From NCBI GenBank assembly GCA_021234535.1, contig CM037838.1, positions 29,923,969 through 29,987,968 on the forward strand: DNA of 64,000 nucleotides. The letters run 5' to 3'. This stretch comes from Stichopus chloronotus. Taxonomy: Eukaryota; Echinodermata; Holothuroidea; Aspidochirotida; Stichopodidae. This document shows, piece by piece, positions 11,131 to 23,253 of this stretch. Numbering within the stretch: position 1 is the stretch's first letter; each line of letters begins with the position of its first letter. The translations under genes were made by a program, and so were the position numbers. Under the pieces are notes generated by a model. It was not told where the DNA came from. It made no database searches and was given only the letters and a program-made list of their open reading frames with translations.

Positions 11131-13402
11131 CTGTAAGAATAAAATGTACCCACAGCTTACATACGAGTGCATCACTAACTTTAGAATACATTATCGTTTT
11201 CTTTATTATAGTGCATTTTAACAGCCCTTCTGTAGACTTGCCACATACGGTACATCATGTAGTATTCTACCACGATTCAATGTTACTTAAACGAGTGACT
11301 CATTAATATGTCCTGAACATTACTTTCATAACATTCAAGATTAGACAACAGAGGAACAAAATAAGTTATAAGTATTTTCGTGACAATTCAGGTCATGAAC
11401 CAGTTGATTTGAAGATGTTAAAGTACGGTACGTTATGAAACCAAAATTTAGCCCAATTTGGGAAGACACTTAAACACATAAAGCAGGAATTTTAATTTGC
11501 TCTTTTTTTAAGTTTCCTTCTAAGCATTTTGTATAATATCATTGCTTTGGCTTCGTCACATGTAATGTCAATGTTAAAAGATATGAAATTGGGTCTGTAA
11601 TTAGAGTAACGAGACCGAATTCTAACCAACAATACATGTAAGAAAAGAATAAGTTAAAAATAGATCAAATGGATGACATATGTTGGTCTTTATGGTAGCA
11701 TACTTGTTTGCTACAAGTGAACATACTTGACTACTTGACAATTTTTTGCAGAAGATGTCTCAAAAACATGTAGGCTATATGGTGCAGGTAGTGGAGCTAA
11801 GAGAGTCTGTTTTCCTTGAGAACGCCGAATCTGAGTTATGCAGTGAAAAAAATATATATATTTTTTAACTATGAAAACATGTTGCATTGAACTGAACTAA
11901 GATTCTAAACAAAAGTACATATTCGTTGCATGTTGTCAAACCAATGAAACAGGCAGAGCCATGTTAAGAGGACTGAGTGTTATGAAAAAGGGGAAATAAT
12001 CATACACACGTCTGTATACTCCGAGCATCTGTGCACTTTATCACATACATACAGAGATCTCTATACCAGCATTATTCTTATGAATTTATATATCACCGTC
12101 ACGTGTGTACGTCTAGATAAAATGCGGTACATATTACGTGATGTTGTTGATCGTCATCTGACTGAGGGAAAGCCTACCGGTACGTTGTGATGTGTATGTT
12201 TACGACCTTTGCTTATCTCCCAGTTGAAATGATTAGTGAGACAGCCAGTCTCGACGTGAAACCACAGAGAAAGGTAAACTTCCAAAACTTGAAGAATTTT
12301 TATCAAATTTGAACTAACAGTCACCCGAATTAATTTCCTCTTCGAATTCTGTCCAACCATGCTAGACATTCAGTATACTGTCTGGTAACTTCTGTGTATT
12401 ATATTTCTTAAACCGATAATCCAAAAATAAACCAGGAGGTAAGAGTAATAAAAGAGGATGTCTGACAACACCGCTTTAAAATAATGTTACACCGCATGAA
12501 ATTGCTTGAAAATCAAGTCATTTCCTTCAAAATCGGCCTTGACTGGGCTCTAAATTAACAACATGTTCCCAGCTCACACACGAAATTCATCAACTTATTT
12601 GCAACTTTTCGATTTTGTGCCCATTAAACGCAAATGTGATACATATTTGAAGGCTATACTATAAGCAAATGTAAAATTAATTTCGTAAGTTCTACTTTTA
12701 AGTTACGGAAAGTAAATGTAATCCTATCTAAAATGAACCTACGATATATTCTTCTGTCTCCAGAGTGATTTCATTGCACCGTATTTTATACGGTGTCTTT
12801 CACAATACCACAATACCTTACAAAACTTTCCGTTGTACGTTGGAAGATATGGTACGGAAGCCAAGAAGTGTGGTGGATTGGCAAAAACGGTATGGTTCTT
12901 TCTCCATCCCATTTTTCTAGAGCTCGTGAAAGTGGGGAATTCAAAATACGTGAATGTGCACTCCAAGAAAGAAGGATTACTCATTTAACATTTCGTGAAA
13001 TCTTCCGAATAAATTAACCAACCATTAACAAGTAAAGCGTAGGGACGGAAGCCCTTCCTGAACGATTTCTCCGTGCGATTTTCAAGTTGGTTTGAGATAA
13101 GCCAAAGTCAAACAGCGCTATCCAACACATTGGCTTTACTTGTTAGTGTTTGGTCACATTTGTTCGTTTGGCGGCTGTCACGAAACGTTTAAGTTGTAAC
13201 GTTCTTTTCTTGGACTACCCTTTACTTCTTATTTGGATGTTCCCTTTCAACAGTTTTTCAAAATTGGGATGGACAAAAAAGAAACTAGAGAGAACCATAT
13301 CATCTTCTACAACAAACCGCACTTCTAAGTTTCCGTAGATATGCGGGTGCGCCATAACAATTTTACCACAGGCAAAAAATTGGGGGCGCCGATTTTATTT
13401 AC
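11131..13402. other. non-coding stretch
   Basis: No repeat of note is seen. A minus-strand open frame at 12154-12369 has an ATG and 71 codons but no domain and no clear splice context; I leave it uncalled. The rest looks like unique AT-rich intronic DNA. Confidence 0.4.
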
Positions 13403-13478
13403 CTGATTGCAGTCGTGTAATCATAGATTGATAACGTACAGCACGTTCTGCATGTTGCTGGTTTAGTTTGCGTTTTAA
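13403..13478 (-). CDS. candidate coiled-coil-like exon
   Basis: On the minus strand a C-rich tract (the complement of G19 at 13489-13507) leads into CCCGCAG, followed by 25 open codons beginning LKRKLNQQHAERAVRYQSMI and a donor-like G then GTAAAT. The peptide is rich in Lys, Arg and Gln with hydrophobic spacing suggestive of a coiled coil. Entering phase is 0 and leaving phase 1. The donor is less than ideal, and use of a poly-C run as the pyrimidine tract is unusual. The family cannot be named. Confidence 0.28.
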
Positions 13479-13488
13479 CTGCGGGACT

Positions 13489-13507
13489 GGGGGGGGGGGG
13501 GGGGGGG
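13489..13507. repeat. poly-G run (G19)
   Basis: Nineteen consecutive G, followed by more short G-runs to about 13530; potential G-quadruplex on the plus strand. It is one of about nine plus-strand G-runs of ten or more in the window. Confidence 0.95.
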
Positions 13508-14873
13508 AGGGAGGGGTGGCCGCGGGGGCTATGTCCTGGAAGTAGTAGAACTACAATTATAAACCCTTTTTAATGGATTCTGGAGTGTGTTCAAAGAACA
13601 AGCTCATATTTGTTGAAATGTATGTAGTAATGTAAATGCATGTACCATATAATATCTTGCTAAATATGAAATCAAAGTAGGCGTTTAACATGTTAGCATG
13701 TTGAAACGAAGTAGACTCAGCGGACTTATCGGCAGATGGGGTGTAATGTTGAGTTTCAGTGCCTTTTCCCCAGTTGATATCAGGGGATTTACGCGGAAGG
13801 AGGGGTTGGACTAATCCACAATCCAAGATTTTCTTTTCAAACAGTGCATTACCCTCATATATTCAATGAGGCAACCTCATGCATGCATGCATGAGTTTGT
13901 GTTTATAATGTCCTTTATTTCCAATTCACTAAAATTCTAGAGGTGGCAAATTCGCAAGCTAACATAATTCTTAGGAGTTCCTTACCCCCCACCCAGTCGT
14001 TGGCCCCTCCTTACTCGACTATGGACCTGATCACGGTCCTTTGTGTTGTATTTGGAATCCTCTTTCGGAATCTTATTTTTGAACAATTGTCTGTAACTAC
14101 TCGTCGTTTCAGTACATCAATGGAGACGACCTTTTCAATCGCTGTTGGTTTTAGTTTACGTTCTACACACTATGGAGGAAGTCTTGTTTCGTTTGCTTGT
14201 TCATATAAATAACTTACATTGACGTTCGAGTATATGCTGAAAATACCAGATGAGGCTTTTACCCCCGACCAACCTTTTTAAATCTTTGTTCATAAAACCA
14301 TCGAGAGAATGCAGTGTTACGTTTCATTGAAAATACATTGTCGAAGGGAACAACAACGAGTTTTAAAAGTGTGTTCTCTTCATGAAAAAAAAGAGAAGAC
14401 ATACGACAACTGCATCAACTGCAAATGCTACTCACGTGTACTGGCATGTTAAACATTTATTGTTTATTTGTACTTTTACAAGGAGTTATCGAACTTTACA
14501 CAAGTTCATTAACCGTCTTGAAAATCACCCTATTAATTAGTACAATTAATAAACTATGTTCACTACATTGCATGGGTGAGAGCCCGCAAATATTTTGAAG
14601 ATTCGATCGAATGTAATCTAATAAGACATGGGTTGTTGAGTAAATGAAAATAAAGTGAACAATGCGACTAAACGTGCGTCACAAAATTTAATTCATTCTT
14701 TTTAAAGTGAAATAGCGACATCTTTGTGGAATTTTTTTTTGTCTTCTTTTCATTGTTAACGACAAAGAAAATCGTCAGAGCCCACCATATCACGGTTGAA
14801 TATTGTTTGCAATAAAATATAATGACAAAGCAAAGAGTTAGAAATTAACGTTGAAAGTCTGGACATTTTTTTT

Positions 14874-14956
14874 ATAGCTTTTAATTTTAAATTATAAATT
14901 TAAAATTAAATTTAAAAATTAAAATTTAATTAAAATTAAAATTTTAAAATTTTTAG
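14874..14956. repeat. AT-only low-complexity palindromic patch
   Basis: About 80 bases composed almost only of TTTAAA, AATTTT and TTAAAA words that are mutually self-complementary, so several alternative hairpins can form. It could also serve as an AT-rich unwinding or matrix-attachment type sequence; that is speculation. Confidence 0.7.
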
Positions 14957-17499
14957 TCTTGTTCATTTAATCCAACATTTGCGTATTTGTACCACTCACT
15001 AAATTATCATTGCCGTCTTACTGTCTCCAACATCTTAACCTATACAGGGGTATTTTTTAATGGATTTGAACATGTAGATCCATCACGGTAATTTCCCCTT
15101 TTCGGTCTTTTTTTATTGTTTTATACCTTTGTATTTTATTTTTATTTCATTTTTGTGTTTGGTTTGGTTCCTGGTCCTTTGCTTGTGGAAAACCCTCAGT
15201 TGCTTTTTTTTTTCAACTTTAACTTAAAGCGATGAGATCTCTACAGAATGCAAAGCTGGGATCGTATTTTATTATATGTGAAGAAGAAAAGTTCATTAAA
15301 ATACAGGCTAATTTTAACAAAGTTTCTTTTTTCGTTTTCTTTTAATCCTGCAAACTAAGATACATAAAGAACAACGAACAACTTTCTCGGTTTCCTTTTC
15401 AATAGTCTATAGCCCGGGAACGTCTCATTACTGTCAATTACCAATCAGCTATTTAGGTTTAATGTTTTTTTTTTTATTCCGATCAGTTGGGGGCCGGGAA
15501 GAGACTGGTGTCAGATAAAAACAAGAAAAAAAAAACGTAATTCACAAATTCTCATTTTTGGATGGCCGTCTACTTAGACTAGCGATATTTTTCCATCCCA
15601 CTGAAACTCGGTCTCGAAAGTTGCAGTTCAAACGGAACAGTTAGGATAAGCTTTAATTTCAGCTTTAAGCCAGCAAAATACAAAACTAATTCAACAACAA
15701 GTAAACCAGTTCATGACCTTATGAACAGATACCAACATGTTGTATGTGCAACAACAATTGTAATGCTCCTTAAAGACCATTACCATCTTAGAGCAATAAT
15801 GCGTTTATTTTTTATCTTTGTTTTTCTCTGTGTTTTCTTTTAAATTAGATTCCGACAATAAGATGTTGTTTCGCCTCAGTTAAACACCTCAATTATCAAA
15901 AGAAAACAAAAGGTAATGTGAGCTTGTAAGAAGAGCATCGCAAACTATTGCGAAATTTTCTTCTTTTAATTAAGTGAATGTCTTTCAACATTTTACCAGA
16001 AACGAAACAAGTTTTGAAGATATATAGGACCGAGATGGAGACGATTTATTTTCCAACCTCTTCTCGTAATTCTAAACTTTAGATACACTTTATATATAAA
16101 ACCCGAACTGAACTGATTGATAAATATTCTCCCGGATAGATATATGGCCAGAGACGGTCATCTCAGATTGCAAGTGAGAGGGGAGTACATATTTGGCAGA
16201 ATCTATAATCTTTCGCCAATGATCTTTACATTTTTGTATTATCAACTCACGCATCTCTTTACATTCACAATAACAGCTCTAATATCTAAGTGATTAAGTG
16301 ACGGAAATTGGCAATCCCCAGTCACTCATCTTGTATTTTGTCAAACCAACATACGCTCATAACCTACACAACATACCGAACGTGCATTCACTCACAAACA
16401 CATCTACTTTACACTTAAGAAAGTAATTGATTTTCATGTGGTACATTTTCATAAACTATGTGTTTTTTACATCTTAACCAACAATATCACATTTCTTTCC
16501 CTTTTCTTGTCTCTATATATACTCTGACATCAATATGTTGTTATTACGTAGGACTGTGGCTCCGAATGACAGACATCATGCAAAATTAATGGAAAGAAAA
16601 GTGCAAAAATGAAGTGAATGTGCGCCCGTCTCTTGTCGTCCTCTTATATTTGTTATTCGTTTTTAGTTTGGTCAACACTGGATATATGTGAGAGGACGAA
16701 CTTGACACAACATGAATTTCGAAGTTGACATGATTAAGACTCGCGGGTTCAAAAAGCAACACAGAAAACTCACCGTGCAACCTCTCGATTCATACGTAAG
16801 AAATGACTGCAGCGCGTCGCACGTAATGTTTTATGAACCTTATATCTCAGAAAGGAAAATAGAGGTGAATAAAAACGATGCATTCAAATCGTTTAAACAA
16901 CTTGTATGGAGAAGGCTTACACGATCTAGGTGCAATAGATTTGTTTACTAAGGCTCAAAACGTGGAAGCTGTGGCCTTGATCATATTTTACGTACTAATT
17001 TCTCGGCTGAATTTGTCAATTTTTCTAGACATATTTACGTAATATGTTATTTTTTTTGGGGGGGGGGGGAGGGGAGGGGTGTGGATGTTTGACAGCAGGG
17101 TATTACATAGCTTGCCCATATCAATACGTCACTGGATTGCATCAGACAAAAAGTTCAAGTGTAAGATAACTGAACAAAACTACAAAGGTGAACACGTGAC
17201 ATTTTAATCTGATCATGTCCATGTGGTCGTGTCCATGTGATCAGTCAGGTGAACAGTAAGAAAGTTTATGTATACGGTGACAGCAAAGTGAAACGGTTAA
17301 CTTGTGCAAAATTTTATCATCCCAATTAGTTATTAATTTTATAACTACACTCTAATCTTTTGTTTGGATTCATGGAAATATCCATCAAGGGCAGCAAAGC
17401 TAGCCTATTATAACAAGAAAGAATACTATCAGCACTATGATTACCAAGAGGTAACTTACCGATACCGAGAAAATCGATTTAAGGCGAAATAGGGGGGAG

Positions 17500-17570
17500 G
17501 GGGCATATTTATCCAACAATTTTCGTGTATGCTACGCGCCACCTAATGGTGGCGCTATCCATGCCCCCCA
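17500..17570. repeat. GCGCCACC hairpin repeat, copy 1
   Basis: GCGCCACC-TAAT-GGTGGCGC at 17536-17555 is a perfect 8-bp stem with a 4-nt loop, GC-rich in AT-rich surroundings. The flanks (TACGCGCC before, CTATCCATGC after) recur in part near 24590, 45420 and 45790, suggesting a dispersed repeat family rather than an isolated palindrome. Confidence 0.6.
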
Positions 17571-18224
17571 CATGATGTACTCTGGCTGCAGACTCCTCTC
17601 CTGATTAAAATCATCCTCGGAATGCACTGAAAATGTCATTTCGTAGACGAATGGCGATACGTGCAACACCTCCGTTGCTAGCCTATCCTAACGGCGCTAC
17701 TGCCCATGAGTCACTTGTATTTCGTTTAAACATGGGTAAAGTCATTAGCTCAAAACGTTTCTATTTTTGTGAGATTGTCTACTTGATGTCAATGTGCAAC
17801 TTGTGACAAATAATGGACTTTATTAGTTTCCAAAACGTGAAATTTTGCCTATGGAATAGAATACAACCTACCATAATACTCATTAAAAACTAGTAAAAGA
17901 TTGCATCATTTTGTACCTCACTATTACATGATTCCAGGGGCACCCCTCCCCATGCAAGTCGGTTGAATTAGATATACCCTGGCCTCTAACCCATCAAACC
18001 TTATGTACGTCACTGTATGGAAAGGCCAAAAGGCTTACGTGTGCGTTGCTGTCTAAACTTTCGTTAATTTTTAAACATGTCTTAGATCATAAATTCAAAC
18101 AACAACGAAAGTGTGGACATGAACGTTTAGGCTCAGATATGGTGCGCCCTCCAAAGTGGGGCAAAAATGCCCAAAGCGCAAGTCACATCAACTTAAGGTA
18201 AAACATCAACGAGGTTCATATCAG

Positions 18225-18475
18225 GTTCATATATATATATATATATAATATATATATTATATATATATATCTATAATATATATATATATATATATATATA
18301 ATATCTCTCTATATCTATCTAGATATATATACATTATAATATCTATATAGCACCATCTATATATCTCTCTATCTATATATCTATATATCTATATATATAT
18401 CTATAATATTCATATATATCTCTCTATATTATATATCTATATCTCTATATATATCTATATATATATAATATATAT
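18225..18475. repeat. compound (TA)n / (TATC)n microsatellite
   Basis: About 250 bases of TA, TATC and TCTA units. Left flank GAGGTTCATAT and right flank ATATGGAACCTC are near-complements, so the tract is bounded by short inverted repeats. Confidence 0.9.
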
Positions 18476-20792
18476 GGAACCTCTGTCTACTGGGAGGTTT
18501 TTGAGAAATTGAACAAAATCTACATAGGTGTAACGATGACTGTGCTGGTTCTCTGAATATCGAGTAAGTAACAAAAGAGATAAACACACTTCATATTTAA
18601 AGTGAGTTTTAATATGTTGAATGACGGAAAAGAAGTGATGGTGCAGGCTTACATATCTTGATTATTAACTATGAGTCTTACAACAGTTCATAAAGAATAA
18701 AAATTAAATGTATGAAATAAAACAAAGAGCGTTGCTGCGAACAGAATCACGATGACAAAATATGGATTATTTTGCGGCAGTATAATTTTTCCAAAGAAGG
18801 TCAGTTTTATAAATAGAAATCATTTTAATATGACATCTCGCTTGCAATAATTATTCATCGATTATATTTTTAGTGACGACATTTCGGGAATTGAACAAAG
18901 ATAAATGCAACGGCTTGGCTAAAGCAAGCGGCTTATAGTTTGAAAGAAAATCACTCTTTGATCTAAATTTGGATTACAGGTATAAATAAGAAATGTTTAA
19001 ATGTAACCCCCGAAATTAATGAATCTTGCTCGTGCAGCTGCCTACTTAATATAATCTTAGTTAGCAAAAGAAGCCGTGGTAGAAAAAAACTAGGTTAAAC
19101 TTGAGAAGATGAAGTTAATAAAAAGTTACCAAATAGAATGGAAATGTCATTTACAGACACATCAGTCAAAGGAACGTTACTTTAAAGCTGTCATTAGTCA
19201 ACACTTGTCTGAAGGATTCACTCACGTGGGAGTGGTCATACATCAAGAGCTATAAAACCAATGAACCTTGGTTGCTTCGAGCCTTGATCCGATGCAAGTT
19301 AGCTATAAACAAAAACGAAATGAACGAATCGAAACCTCTTACGCATGTTCATACCGGTTTGCACAAATCATTTAAAGGTATTAACATTCACTAAGAACGT
19401 AAAACACGCTCAATTTTGAATCGCAGGCTTTCTAAACATTGAAGCTAGAAAGACCTTGTTTGTCATTGTCTAGAGAAAATACAATGTCCCTAATAGCTTT
19501 GTTTAATTTTTTTACAACGTGATGCATGGGTCCATATTGCTCTGGCGTTGTATTACTAGAGCGTGTAACTGTTCGTAACGGTACTAATTCAGCGATTATA
19601 TGTATAAACGCAATTATGCATCTCATATATGTTACAGAAAACTCACACAGTACTAGCCATATATTCAGCATACACATACATCAAGCCGCGTGTGGTCTTC
19701 GCCTAAATAGCAAAACCCTTAGATTATATTTCCAAACGTTGCTAGTATCAAATTAAAACGGCAAGTTTGGTTTTTTTTAACTCCGCTATATTTCAAGTGT
19801 TCTCATTTGAAGTCAACGCCCTTAGAATAAATTTGACACTATACAAATATAGAAAATGTGAAATCCATTTTCGAAAACGATGAAAAACATTATTTTAGAT
19901 CGAGGAAATAGGTTAGTCCAATTGTGATAAGAATAAAAAAGTAAAAAAAAAGTGAATTGACATAGGTAAACAGGGCACCTAAAACATTCGTCCTTTTTGT
20001 GCGGGTTAACCGAGATGGTTAACATGGTTAACCAAAATCTGTGGTGTAACGGGGAAGTTAACATTTCATTATAGATATACATTTTGGAAGACGTATCGTA
20101 TGTACATGTAGTGTTGTCGCAGCTAAGACAGTGAACTACGCATATAAGGCTTTCCCATGATACCCAAAGGTTAACTGTAAGACAAGAAGCCCATGTGACT
20201 ACTATAAACGGTGTATCCAATTAGTCGATCACACATTGAAGGCTGTAATAAAACACGTAGGTAGCATCTTTGGTTACCACAGTCAAGAATGACAGTGAGA
20301 TATAATTTGATTGCAACCAAAACAATCATAACAGGAACTGTCCATGTAATCATTTAACCCATTGAACGATAGCATTATTTATCCCTCCTCAATCTCGCAA
20401 ATCGTTTGGCGTTTTATATATTTGTGGCTAAATATATAAGCATCCACTGACTCACACAGAAAAATCCAATAAAGTTATTGAATATTAGGCAATATCTCAC
20501 TGTTTTTTCTACTTCTTTTTGGCACTTAATACATCTGAGAAACAATGACAGATCAGGTCGATAAAGCATGTCCACTATTAGATTAAACGACGCATAACTT
20601 CGTCAGGTACTTCGAGCTTGCAACCACGTGAATAAACGTGTAGATATTACATCTACTTGGATGATTGGGAAATATGCACAGGGGAGTCTTCTTCATGTGT
20701 TTAAACGATTACCTCCGTATAAGTACAATATTCATCTTGTAAACATGCGCTTCGTGTCCGTCGTTGGTATGACCGTAGTAAATACAATCCCG

Positions 20793-20793
<1 letters not shown>

Positions 20794-20826
<33 letters not shown>
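20794..20826. repeat. (TA)n microsatellite
   Basis: Sixteen TA units, immediately followed by GAACCGCTGTCTACTGGGA, a sequence nearly identical to the one following the 18225-18475 tract. Confidence 0.95.
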
Positions 20827-20829
<3 letters not shown>

Positions 20830-20846
20830 CCGCTGTCTACTGGGAT

Positions 20847-20873
20847 GGTGTGTGTATGTGTGTGCGTGTGTGT
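20847..20873. repeat. (TG)n microsatellite
   Basis: Imperfect TG repeat with TATG and TGCG interruptions, about 27 bases, just 3' of the (TA)n-associated motif. Confidence 0.8.
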
Positions 20874-21385
20874 ATACCTCCATCCTATGATATGTGACAA
20901 CGTTTGTGAAGTTAACAGTGCTTTTTATATATCGTCGCAGCTGTCATGTTTTCTTTCTGAGTGTTTAATGCAGTATTGAACTGTCAGATGAAAGTGAAGA
21001 TTTACTACGGGCCTACAGTTTCAGGTACATGAACTACAGCCTTCCATTAGTTCGTCTAATCTTAGCAGCCTCCCATTAAAGCTAAGAAATTTTTTAATCT
21101 TTGAGAAGAAGGGAATGATAGAAGAGGCATGTAGAAAAGAGACTGACAAGAAGGAACTTAGAACATGACGAACAATGTGCACGGGATACTCAGGATTATA
21201 ACATAGTATTAGGCAGTGCAGTTTATCTTCTGGAAACTATGGAGTGAAACACGACATTTTGTTACCTCGTTTTCATCAATATATCATCTTTCCTATTTAC
21301 ATGTACAAAATTACTCTGTACTCACTTTAAAATAACTTGACAGTGTATCTCTTTAACAGAGTTTTATTGTTAGGGGGCTAGTGGA

Positions 21386-21466
21386 GGGGGGGGGGGGGCT
21401 GCGTGAGTCCCTGATTTTCATATTCGACTTCGAGGTTCCAAGCGACATCTCCTTCCCCCCCCCCCC
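21386..21466. repeat. poly-G (13) and poly-C (12) pair
   Basis: G13 at 21386-21398 and C12 at 21455-21466 face each other about 56 bases apart, so they can pair as the arms of a hairpin. Confidence 0.85.
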
Positions 21467-21786
21467 TACAACGGTGGTTAAAGCCATGCCGTGTCAATTG
21501 TATACACGAATTCAATTTCCTGTTTCTCTGCGACGGATTCCTTACTAGTAACTGAGTTCATCGCTTGCAATTTCTATTAAAACGAGAAGGAACCGTTGAG
21601 ACAATTAATGACCTACCTCGGACAAATAAAATAGCGACCATATTCCGCACATTTCCTGCATTAGGTTTTTACATGTTAACCAGCATTTCTACGGAATGTC
21701 CACCTATCCTATATGGTAATGTTCTGAAGTGTTAATTTTCTGAAGTTATTTACATATATGATACCTTGAACTTAATATGCCATCCC

Positions 21787-21807
21787 AGAGAGAGAGAGAG
21801 AGAGAGA
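21787..21807. repeat. (AG)n microsatellite
   Basis: Uninterrupted AG dinucleotides, about ten units. Confidence 0.95.
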
Positions 21808-22950
21808 TGTTCAAATCCATTGAGACGATCTGAAGTCACTTGGGTCTCGTAAAATCTTACCCACAAGAACATATAATTTCACATTGTTTTGGATATTCAT
21901 ACATACTAGCCGATAAAAAAAAGTCATGTTAACAATATTTCTCTAACGAAATTGCTGGGAGCACTTAAAAAATAGGTGACGAAAGCAGGCGGAAAATTTT
22001 AAAATACAGGGAAAACAAAAGAACAGCAACGGGGATTTAAGGAAGATGACACGACGGTAATATTCTTCATTTACGAAGTTTCCAAATAGATGCTGTTATA
22101 CAGTTCAGGGATTCAACGTACACGAAAATAAAATTGTGAAGGGTTGATGTTTACATTTGGAGATTTAGATTGGGATATCTACAATGTAACTATCAACATA
22201 ATTTGAAAACTTATGAACTGTTTTTCCCAGTTTGTTTTCTCCGATCTGATCAACTGTAGGCCGACTTAACATTTTAATTGCTAACGTACATCGACCGCAT
22301 ACCCTCAGTCTGCGCTTACCTCTCTTTATTTTTGGGAGGGCTATATCAAACGGCTTTGTCGGTGACTGAGCTTACATGATTACGCGGAACGTGAACGAGT
22401 TGACAAACAGCGCGCCTGTTATCGACAGTAACACTAGTTTAAAAGATTGGAGGATTGCCTGCAGTCTTATCGACAACAAACCTACACTCGCAATGGTATC
22501 TCAAGCATTCAATCTGATTACGTAAATAGCCCCGGTTTTCACCAAGGCATGCAGTACCGGTATAGAATAGCTTTGGAAGTGACGAGCGTTGTACGGAGTT
22601 TTCCCATAAGATTAAGTTTCACAGTCTCATACAGCCTCACTTCTAGCACATAGTAGCTAATGTTGGACTACTCCACTGGCATAGCCGTGGGGTAATAATT
22701 GGAATTTGGTCACCCCTCTACATGTCAGATAACAGTTCATGTACCGCTGTGTAAACAAACCGGGTTTATTATGTAGCCATGCGTGCGTCCCACATATTTG
22801 CTTTTATTGACTCTTGAAAAAATGTACAAACAGGAAGGTTAGTGTGTTACTTTGAGAATTAAATTTCTTTCTTAGATTGTTTTCACCAAATTTTAATCAG
22901 GATATTGCATGCAACCGGCCATTCTCATATTAGTACCTCCAATGTACCGA

Positions 22951-23038
22951 AGACGAATACAAGCTAATATCATAGGTACGATCTACTGACGATGAATATC
23001 ACCTGATATCATAGGTATGAGATAATGACGATAATTCG
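22951..23038. repeat. tandem repeat, unit about 38 bp, 2.3 copies
   Basis: The blocks at 22951-22987 and 22988-23026 share GACGA, then TAATATCATAGGTA / TGATATCATAGGTA with the same spacing; a third partial copy (GACGATAATTCG) follows. It lies just 5' of a T13G12 homopolymer pair. Confidence 0.8.
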
Positions 23039-23196
23039 TAACTATATAATTATTACACATTGTACCGTACATCCTTTTTTTTTTTTTGGGGGGGGGGGGA
23101 CTTTGTTAGTCTACATGCTACATAGGGTTTAATTACTGTCAAGTAACAGTCATCTCAGACCACTATGCTGCTGTAAGAAAATGATGCAAAACTTAC

Positions 23197-23253
23197 CCTC
23201 AAGTCTTCACCGAAGGCCTTTAAAGTTAACTCCGCTAGTATATCCGTAGCCAT
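23197..23253 (-). CDS. candidate first coding exon ending at GTAAGT
   Basis: On the minus strand ATGG (A at -3) opens 19 codons, MATDILAELTLKAFGEDLR, that end exactly at a GTAAGT donor, phase 0. The frame is also open for 25 codons upstream to a stop at 23329-23331 and that part also looks protein-like (it includes DVKVYLLEKNKTKI), so this may be the 3' part of a longer exon; no AG acceptor with a pyrimidine tract was found. The segment from DVKVY to KAFGE is loosely reminiscent of ubiquitin-fold (Ras-association or FERM F1) sequences, a weak impression only. Confidence 0.33.

Larger units (their letters stand above)
13508..23196. other. long stretch dominated by non-coding DNA and simple repeats
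   Basis: Contains an AT-only palindromic patch (14874-14956), the GCGCCACC hairpin repeat (17500-17570), a (TA)n/(TATC)n region (18225-18475), (TA)n (20794-20826), (TG)n (20847-20873), (AG)n (21787-21807), a minisatellite (22951-23038) and poly-G or poly-C runs at 17058, 21386, 21455 and 23088. Several short open frames sit next to GTAAG-type motifs (near 14212, 16774, 19223, 21616) but none stands out from chance. Confidence 0.45.
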
